From Leptodactylus fallax (Eukaryota; Chordata; Amphibia; Anura; Leptodactylidae), in assembly GCA_947044405.1 (NCBI GenBank), contig CAMRHE010000018.1, positions 5,899,501-5,963,500 on the forward strand: a stretch of DNA of 64,000 bases, given 5' to 3'. Below are positions 56,490 through 64,000 of the stretch, piece after piece. Every line of letters starts with the position of its first letter. The first letter of the stretch is position 1. Made by a program: the position numbers and the translations under genes. The notes beneath the pieces were generated by a model. That model saw only the letters and a list, made by a program, of their open reading frames with translations. It was not told the origin of the DNA and made no database searches.

Positions 56490-57095
56490 ATGTGAGCATT
56501 TTCTTTTTCAGTTTACTTTGGAATCTGAAGCTTTGTCACTCATAATTGTCACTTCTTAGGGTCAGATTTATTTTTCATTTGACAGCAAACTAGACTCTGA
56601 TATGTATATATTGTCATTTATTACATTGCATGTCAGATACTGTATATAGCTATGATACTATTAATGTAGCTTATATGCCAAATGCCAAACTCCTGGTCCC
56701 CACTACACCACGGATGCTGCAGTCCACATTTACTCCAAATGCCAATATGCCCCCCATGCAGTATGCTGCCCTTCTTTTATAACCCAGTCATGCAGACCAT
56801 CCCATATGACTGCACCTGCACTACAGTCTGGCCTTGTGTTGCACTTATATATGTACACAATGGGACAGACTTATTAAGGAGTCCACTATAGATTTCTGGT
56901 GTAAAACAAAATGGTGTTTTTGTACCTTCCATGCTACTTTTTTGAAAGCGGCATAAGAGTTGCACTACATTTAATATAATTTACACCAGCTTACTAACAT
57001 AAATGCTCATTTAAATGTACACCAGCTACAAGATGGCATAGATTTCAGCATAAATGCACTGCCACCGCATTTATGAAGAGGCGTGTGTTTCATTA
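56490..57095. other. No gene recognised
   Basis: About 600 bases between two transposons, no repeat ends or coding signal. Confidence 0.5.
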
Positions 57096-57097
57096 TA

Positions 57098-58624
57098 CAC
57101 TACCGTTCAAAAGTTTGGGGTCACCCAGACTATTTTGTTTTCCATGAAAACTCACACTTTTATTTATCAAATGAGTTGCAAAAAGAATAGAAAATATAGT
57201 CAAGACACTGACAAGGTTAGAAATAATGATTTTTATTTGAAATAATAATTTTCTCCTTCAAACTTTTCTTTCGTCAAAGAATTTGCAGCAATTACAGCAT
57301 TGCAGACCTTTGGCATTCTAGCTCTTAATTTGCTGAGGTAATCTGGAGAAATTTCACCCCATGCTTCCAGAAGCCCCTCCCACAAGTTGAATTGGCTTGA
57401 TGGGCACTTTTTGCGTACCATACGGTCAAGCTCATCCTACAACAGCTCAATGGGGTTGAGATCTGGTGACTGCGCTGGTCACTCCATTACAGATAGAATA
57501 CCAGCTGCCTGCTTCTTCTCTAAATAGTTCTTACATAAATTGGAGGTGTGCTTTGGGTCATTGTCCTGTTGTGGGATGAAATTGGCTCCAATCAAGCGCT
57601 GTCCACAGGGTATGGCATGGCGTTGCAAAATGGAGTGATAGCCTTCCTTATTCAAAATCCCTTTTACCTTGTACAAATCTCCCACTTTACCAGCACCAAA
57701 GCAACCCCAGTCCATCACATTACCTCCACCATGCTTGACAGATGGCGTCAGGCACTCTTCCAGCATCTTTTCAGTTGTTCTGCGTCTCACAAATGTTCTT
57801 CTGTGTGATCCAAACACCTCAAACTTCAATTCGTCTGTCCATAACACTTTTTTACAATCTTCCTCTGTCCAATGTCTGTGTTCTTTTGCCCATATTAATC
57901 TTTTCCTTTTATTAGCTAGTCTCAGATATGGCATTTTCTTGGCGTTCTGCGGGTACTATTTAATGAGGCTGCCAGTTGAGGACCTGTGAGGCTTCGATTT
58001 CTCAAACTAGAGACTCTAATGTACTTGTCTTGTTGCTCAGTTGTGCAGCAGGGCCTCCCACTTCTCTTTCTACTCTGGTTAGAGCCTGTTTGTACTGTCA
58101 TCCGAAGGGAGTAGTACACACCGTTGTAGGAAATCTTCAGTTTCTTGCCAATTTATCGCATGGAATAGCCTTCATTTCTAATGAACAAGAATAGACTGTC
58201 GAGTTTCACATGAAAGTTCTCTTTTTCTGGCCATTTTTGTAATGCTCCAAATTCTCAACTAGCTCAAAGGAAGGTCAGTTTTATAGCTTCTCTAACCAGC
58301 AAAACTGTTTTCAGCTGTTCTAACATACTTGCACAAGGGTTTTCAAGGGTTTTCTAAACATCCATTAGCCTTCTTACACAGTTAGCAAACACAATGTACT
58401 ATTAGAACACTGGAGTGATGGTTGCTGGAAATGGGCCTTTATACACCTATGTAGATATTGCAATAAAAGCCAGACATTTGCAGCTAGAATAGTGATTTAC
58501 CACATTAACAATGTATGGAGTGAATTTCTGATTCATTTAATGTTATCTTCATTGAAAAAAACTGTGCTTTCCTTTCAAAAATAAGGAAATTTCTAAGTGA
58601 CCCTAAACTTTTGAATGATCTTCT
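57098..58624 (-). mobile_element. Tc1-like transposon Tc1-5, decayed
   Basis: After TA (57096-57097) the left end reads CACTACCGTTCAAAAGTTTG. The right end (ctaaacttttgaatgatctt) is a degraded complement ending about 58624. Subterminal sequences are related. A broken transposase lies between. Confidence 0.88.
57236..58234 (-). pseudogene. Tc1-5 transposase pseudogene
   Basis: It starts MARKRELSCETRQSI (58234), with stops soon after. The middle frame 57934-57479 has LWTDELKFEVFG (first D), QQDNDPKHTSN (second D), and further on [10 protein letters not shown] with the third residue E, then a stop. About four stops and at least one frameshift. It is a separate Tc1 lineage from the other four, and clearly older. 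Confidence 0.9.
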
Positions 58625-58625
58625 A

Positions 58626-58906
58626 TCTTCTATAATAGTTACCCTTATAAATAATAGTCCCCATTATCACTAATAGCCCCCTTTATAAATAAGCCCACTT
58701 AACAATTGTACCCCCCTTATAAATAGTTCCCCTCTTATAAATAATAGCTCCCCTCTTATATTGGATGCCTTATATATAATAGTTCCCCCTTATAAATGAT
58801 AGCCCATCTTATAAATAATAGTACCCCCTTATAATAGCCCCCTCATACTTAAGTTTCCCAATTATATATAGTAACCCACCCTTATATATAATAGTTCTCC
58901 GTTATA
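58626..58906 (+). repeat. AT-rich minisatellite, about 22-30 bp units
   Basis: Irregular units of the type ccccttataaataatagt, with varying spacing. About ten units are seen. Non-coding. Confidence 0.75.
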
Positions 58907-60634
58907 CAATGTTGGACTGAAGGGCCTTAGGCCCACCAAAGGAACTTATTCTGGGGCCCCACCCAACAGCTTCCTGCTAATAGCCTACACCACGGCTCCT
59001 TCACTGAAGTCTTACATATGTACTCACTATCTGGTGTTACTGAGTATGTTACTAGTATAGTCAGCCCCTATTGTATTGTGCAGGTCCCAATAACTCCATG
59101 GCCAGCTCATGCACAGTACTGTATGGGGAATGACATGGCCATGGGGCACTACATGTATGTGCAAGATTTTAGTGAGGGAGCTGTGATGCAGACATAGCAC
59201 ACAAGGGCTGCCAGCAGGAATTGTGAGTGCCCCCCCCCCACAGTATAATGCTCCACATGGTATATAATGCTCCACAGTATAAAATGCTCTCCTGAGCCCT
59301 CCAGTTTCCCCACATGGTATATAATGCTCCACAGTGACCCCACACAGTATAAAATGCTCCCCTGAGCCCCCCCATTGTGGTCCCACATGGTATGTAAGGC
59401 TCCACACAGTATAATACTCCACAGTGGCCCACACAGTATACTACCCCTTAGTGGCCCCACACATTACAATATGCTCCCCAGCAGCCCCACACAATATAAT
59501 ATGCTCCATACAGTATAATATACACCCCCCAGTATAATGCTCCACAGTGGCCTAACATAGTATAACATGCTCCATAATGACCTACACACAGTATAATATA
59601 CTCACCAGAGGGGTTCCCCCAGTATAATGCTCCACAGTGGTCCCCCACAGTATAATATGTTCCCCACAGTCCCCCCAGTATAATGCTCTACAATGGCCCC
59701 ACAGAGTATAATATGCTCCCGAAAAGCCCCACACAATATAATACACTCCACAGTGGCCCCACACAGTATAACAGGCTCCCCACACTGTCCATTCCCCCAG
59801 TATAAAGCTCCACAGTGGCCCATAGTATAATATGCTCCCCAGAGGGCCCCCGCTAGTATAATGCTCCACAGTGCCCCCTCCAGCATTTTGCTCCACAGTG
59901 GCCCCACGCAATATATTATGCTCCACAGAGCATCCCCCCAGTATAATGTTCCACAGTAGACCTCACGCAGTTTAATATGCTCCCCAGAGGGCCCCCTAGT
60001 ATAATGCTCATTAGTCCCCCCCGAATAATGCCCCACAGTGGCGCCACGCAATATAATATGCTCTGCGAATGCCCCCCCCCCAGAATAATGCTCCAAAGTG
60101 ACCCCACTCAGTATAACATGCTCCAGAATGGCCTCCACACAGTATAATATACTGCCCAGAGAGGTTTCCCCAGTATAATACTCCACAGTGGCCCAAAACA
60201 GTATAATATGCTCTCCAGAGCCCCCCCAGTATAATGATCCACAGTGGCCCAAAACAGTATAACATGCTCTCCAGAGTCCCCCCAGTATACTGGGGGGCCC
60301 CTCTGGAGAGCATATTATACTGTGTGGGGCCACCATGGAGCATTATACTGGGTGGGCTCTGGAGAGCATATTATACTGTGTGGGGCCACTATGGAGCATT
60401 ATACTGGGGAGGGGGCCCTCTGGAGAATATGTTATATTCTGCGGGGCCTCTATGGAGTATTATAAAGTGGGGGGGACTCTGGAGAGCATGTTATATTCTG
60501 TGGGGCCACTTTGGAGCATTATACTGGGGGGCCTCTCTGGAGAGCATATCTCTGGTTCCGGATCCCGGGGGCCCCTTTGGGGACGGGGCACTGGTCAATT
60601 GCCCAGTTTGTCCCCCCCCCTAATGCCGGCCCTG
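58907..60634. repeat. Compound hAT-MITE-like minisatellite region with inverted junction
   Basis: The left edge caatgttggactgaagggcc and right edge gccggccctg look like hAT-type MITE ends, but of different families, and the flanks (ccgttata / cccacaat) do not match. From about 59230 to 60280 there are many units cagtataatgctccacagtg plus gcccca (period 25-35 with variants). After a palindromic centre at about 60285 (cccccagtatactggggg) the same unit runs in reverse to 60550. Open frames up to 244 codons across it (Tyr/Gly/Trp-rich) only mirror the repeat. Confidence 0.75.
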
Positions 60635-60885
60635 CCCACAATACAACTGAAAAAAGGATAAATCTCCTGAACTCCAGGAAGAGAGAGCAAATCTTCTAGC
60701 CATGGAGTCTTTAAGCTATGCTTACTGCTTCCCACTCTTGCTCAGTTGTCACAACCCCTTTATACTTTATTCACATAGTATGCTAGGTTTGACTTGTGAT
60801 AAAAGAGTGCAACAAACAACCAATGGGCTAATGTTAAAGAAATACAGGATTACTGGGCCATGTAACAATAACCAAGAACCAGCAA
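60635..60885. other. Short stretch without gene
   Basis: Nothing recognised. Confidence 0.4.
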
Positions 60886-61150
60886 TCATGACCACCAAAT
60901 AAAATAATGACATTTTATTATGACATGTATAAAAAACATACATACAAAATTAGAAGCACATGAAAAATAACATGAATGGAGGTACCACATGAATAACAAT
61001 AACATATAGAGGGGAACAATCCCACATGCCATGTATAATAATTTATGAGCACATAGTGTTAGAATAATGCTATTGCAGTGGCGTTCAAACAAGTAAGGAA
61101 CCATAAAGAAATAACCTGCATAAGGTCTTACCTGGCCACACTCAACCCCG

Positions 61151-61183
61151 ATGTACGTTTCGCCGGATGGCTTCGTCCAGGGG
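61151..61183 (-). ncRNA. Hammerhead-like core, left arm of PLE-4
   Basis: On the minus strand: CTGGACGA, stem II GCC...GGC around atcc, then GAAACGTACATCGGGG. One base more than the canonical CUGANGA box. Probably a degenerate or variant hammerhead. Confidence 0.4.
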
Positions 61184-62256
61184 GCATGTGGCATGGTCAG
61201 ATTATGGGGGCTAAATAGCCCAAAGGAACCAATCCCAGAATGACATATAATTCACATAAATCAGATGCACCTGTACATGATGAAATACCTGGCCGCATTG
61301 TTATTCATCCATATTGGACAGAGCTGCGCAAGAACGAAATATTTAAAAACAATATCGTGAGACTACACGAACTTAGCTGAAACGCGCGCATGCGTAAAAG
61401 AAGTACTTCAAAATAGCGCAAGACAACTAATAGAAACTTGCGCATGCACAAAAACTATGACTATAGCGGCCAATAGATGTACTGTTGAGCGCATATAGCC
61501 CTGCATTGGCATTAAGTTGAATACCCAATAAAAAATGATTGTACCAGGAATGCACAATAATATAAAAAAGTGAAACACAAAATAAAAAAGTGAAGTGAGT
61601 GCACGTGCCAAAATAAAAAAGTGAAGTGATGGGTGAAAGTGAAGTGTATATAAATAAGCATATAATAAAGCATGATGCATAATAAAGGTGAGTATAATAT
61701 CAGGCAACAATAAAGTAATGAATAAAAAGTAATGAATATAATTAAGGTCAATTGACTAAAAAGTGAAACCTGGACACAATAATAATAATAATATAAAGTC
61801 ACAATGTAAGTAGGGGTACATATAAAATATACAAGAACTCTTCCAATAATTAAAACATAATAAAGCCCAACAAGATGATTTTATAGCGAGTATAGTGCTT
61901 GATCTATTCTGCAGAGGTGGAAACCAAGGTCAGCCAGAGGTACAGGATCATCTCACATAGAATCAATATGAGACAATCTAAAATATAGAAAAAATAAATA
62001 AAAACATGGTGAGAGACCATACAACAACACAAACTTTAAAATCCGACCAAATGTAACCTATAATACCACAGTTCACAGGAATGGGGCGAAATTGATATGT
62101 TCATTTAATCCGAAAGGATGCACAGTATTTAAGGTAAAACAATGCGGCCAGGTATTTCATCATGTACAGGTGCATCTGTTTATGTGAATTATATGTCATT
62201 TTGGGATTGGTTCCTTTGTGCTATTTAGCCCCCATAATCTGAGCATGCCACATGCC

Positions 62257-62286
62257 CCCTGGACGAAGCCATCCGATGAAAGTACG
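62257..62286 (+). ncRNA. Hammerhead-like core, right arm of PLE-4
   Basis: CTGGACGA, then gccatccgat and GAAAGTACGTTGGGG; the stem II of the left arm (GCC/GGC) is here damaged (gcc/gat). The counterpart of 61151-61183. Confidence 0.35.
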
Positions 62287-62655
62287 TTGGGGTTGAGTGT
62301 GGCCAGGTAAGACCTTATGCGGTTTATTTCTATATGGTTCATTACTTATTTGAACACCACTACAATAGCATTATTCTAACACTATATGCTCATAAATTAT
62401 TATACATGGCATGTGGGATTGTTCCCCTCTATATGTTATTATTATCTACATTGACATTAATTGCTCATAGTGCTGTTTTCCCTTTGTTGTGTTCATACTC
62501 TATTTTTGATATTACTTACCCCCATGGTCTATCTGACCTTATTTCATGTGGTACCTCCATTCATGTTATTATTCATGTGCTTCTAATTTTGTATGTATGT
62601 TTTTATACATGTCATAATAAAATGTCATTATTTTATTTGGTGGTCATTATTGTTG

Positions 62656-64000
62656 GTTTTTGTGATAAGAGAGTGCAAAACTCAGAAATTATTCTCTTCT
62701 TTAACTGTGTTAATCATCTGCCTCAGATAATTAACAATAACAAGGGGAAGATCCAAAAATATACTCAAAATGAAATGGGAGAAAAAACAGTATTAGATTT
62801 CTGTTCATTTACATGAGTGAGTGAGTGGTAGGTGCATGGCACTTTTAGGTTTCTAATCTATAAATCTATTCATCTTTGATATACTGAGATTACTGAAAGT
62901 AAATTTTAAATTAATGACTAGATAGATAGATGGACTGATTCAGCATGTAGATATCCTTTTATAATATCTTCCACTAAGTTATTCAAACTGAGTCTAAATG
63001 TAGATTAGGATTTTCACATGAAGCCACTCCTTGCAGTTTTGCAACTTACTATAATAAGTGCAGTGTTAGCAGAGGAAGTGACCTTGCTGGTATGCAGGCA
63101 ATGCCAATAACTGAGAATGGGAAACTGGCTGATTAAAATTTTGCTCACTGGCATAAAACACTTGAAATGAATCATCTGATTTTCAAATGTTTCCACAGGC
63201 TGCTGCAGGCATAATAAATTACACTTGCACACAAAATAGAAAACAAGTACATAAGAAATGATAAAGCTAATTCTATTCTCAAAAAAGACTTCAAGGTTGC
63301 TTAGCTTCAAACATAGCATATCACCATTCACACAGTTTCTTATAGAAGAATTTAGATGCACTATTAACTGTATTAGACATGCATAGTAACACTATTCCAA
63401 GTAGTATTAGTAAAATGTTCAGAAAGTATTGCTGAGTTGTAATATTCTTGTAGACAAAATTAGGTGGTAATTACCTAGCAAACCGTTATGATCAGAGTGT
63501 CCTTACAAGTAGAGCAACAGAACGTTCAAAGTGTGAGAGAGTGTAAAACTGTGCTGTATAAATGTCTGTGGTCTAGTCTGGGGTCTATATTTGCCTAACA
63601 GTCTAGTCTATGATCTATATTTGGGGAGTCTGGGGTCCAGGCTTGGACTGACCTTATACTTTATCAAAAAGACTCTGGCCTGTCTTCTAAGCCCATGTAG
63701 AAATTATTCCTGCATGTAGACAAGTTAGCAATACCTGGGTCTGCACAGATTTCCTGAATTTTTCACAGAAGAGTATGTGGGACCATATTCAGATTTCAGT
63801 GTCAATGTTTACAATGGCAGGAGAATGCTGATATTTCCAACAATGTGATTAAGTGTTATATGGGAAATAATGAGGTAGATTTAATATACCTTGTATGATT
63901 GATTTATGGCAAACAAGACATGAAATGTTGCATTTTTTTGTGCAAAAAAAAGCTACTTTTACTACTTTGCAGCGCCCTCACCACTTTTTTAAAAGTCAGT
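62656..64000. other. No gene recognised
   Basis: About 1.3 kb, AT-rich. The 115-codon minus frame at 63014-63361 has no recognisable domain, with a hydrophobic, cysteine-poor composition like random AT-rich translation. A short tagatagatagat run is at 62921. A tandem-like pair gtctagtctgggg-tctatatttg / gtctagtctatga-tctatatttg lies at 63570-63622. Confidence 0.5.

Larger units (their letters stand above)
60886..62655. mobile_element. Paired outward-facing inverted arms, PLE-like (PLE-4)
   Basis: An arm at 60886-61302 (minus orientation) is repeated inverted at 62138-62655. Shared words include acaatgcggccagg, gtgtggccaggtaagacctt, ataatttatgagcacata on one strand with its complement on the other, and ataataaaatgtcattattt at the outer ends. 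The right arm has about 100 extra bases (62452-62550). Each arm has a hammerhead-like core. The 835 bases between arms hold no reading frame. Arm layout is like PLE-3, so I infer a PLE terminal-repeat pair without its gene. Confidence 0.7.

Noticed and set aside
59027..60661. Long open frames (up to 244 codons) rich in Tyr, Gly and Trp on both strands
   Set aside because: They follow the period of the minisatellite, in several frames and both strands. No start context or domain.
63014..63361. 115-codon minus-strand frame at the right edge
   Set aside because: AT-rich translation without domain, no neighbouring exon signal that I can see.

Overview
The window looks like transposon-dense vertebrate DNA, most probably from an anuran amphibian. 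The evidence is the mixture: several Tc1-like elements with roughly 150-210 base inverted ends, minisatellite-bearing hAT MITEs, TTA/TAA-flanked foldback MITEs, a chromodomain Ty3/gypsy element, Penelope-like elements (PLEs) with GIY-YIG endonuclease, an L2/CR1-type LINE with SINE copies sharing its tail, and class I-like endogenous retroviruses. A salamander, caecilian or fish is not excluded. I found no convincing host gene, exon or structural RNA gene. The coding sequence I can support belongs to mobile elements, and only two long reading frames are intact (Tc1-type transposases at 35015-36037 and 49066-50115).
Layout. 1-4500: minisatellite (1-530), a solo-like retroviral LTR (1672-2643), and a gypsy pol fragment split by a 1.18 kb hAT MITE with a perfect 8-bp target duplication. 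4491-24366: a Russian-doll nest. An old minus-strand retrovirus (ERV-A: LTR 23182-24366, gag 21718-22852, protease 9008-9220, RT 4491-5094) is split by (i) a TA-flanked 2.3 kb foldback element (5097-9005) that itself holds a Tc1 element (6154-7782), and (ii) a second hAT MITE (from 9221) that itself received a younger retrovirus, ERV-C (10066-17173, 435-bp LTRs differing at one base, 5-bp target duplication). A PLE (17701-about 21540) and a SINE/LINE tail lie in the same gap. 24367-34797: a SINE split by a PLE fragment with a 13-bp target duplication, a further hAT MITE, small MITEs and long AT-rich stretches without genes.
34800-41484: two Tc1 elements head to head. One has an intact 340-aa transposase; the other is split by a 3.7 kb LINE with an 8-bp target duplication. 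42646-44445: a TTAA-flanked 1.8 kb element with internal tandem repeats. 45387-54960: a minus-strand chromodomain gypsy element interrupted by a Tc1-type element with an intact transposase, by a solo LTR only 15 bases away, and by a 5'-truncated PLE. 54961-64000: MITE pieces, a nearly perfect 419-bp foldback MITE, a decayed Tc1 element, minisatellite-rich DNA with an inverted junction at about 60285, and a pair of long outward-facing inverted arms with hammerhead-like cores.
How the parts relate: autonomous elements appear beside non-autonomous forms (LINE with SINE tails, PLEs with orphan terminal arms). Hammerhead-like cores sit in all of the PLE-type pieces. The two longest homopolymer blocks (about 10578-10609 and 17180-17697) look like assembly problems, so the sequence around ERV-C should be treated with caution.
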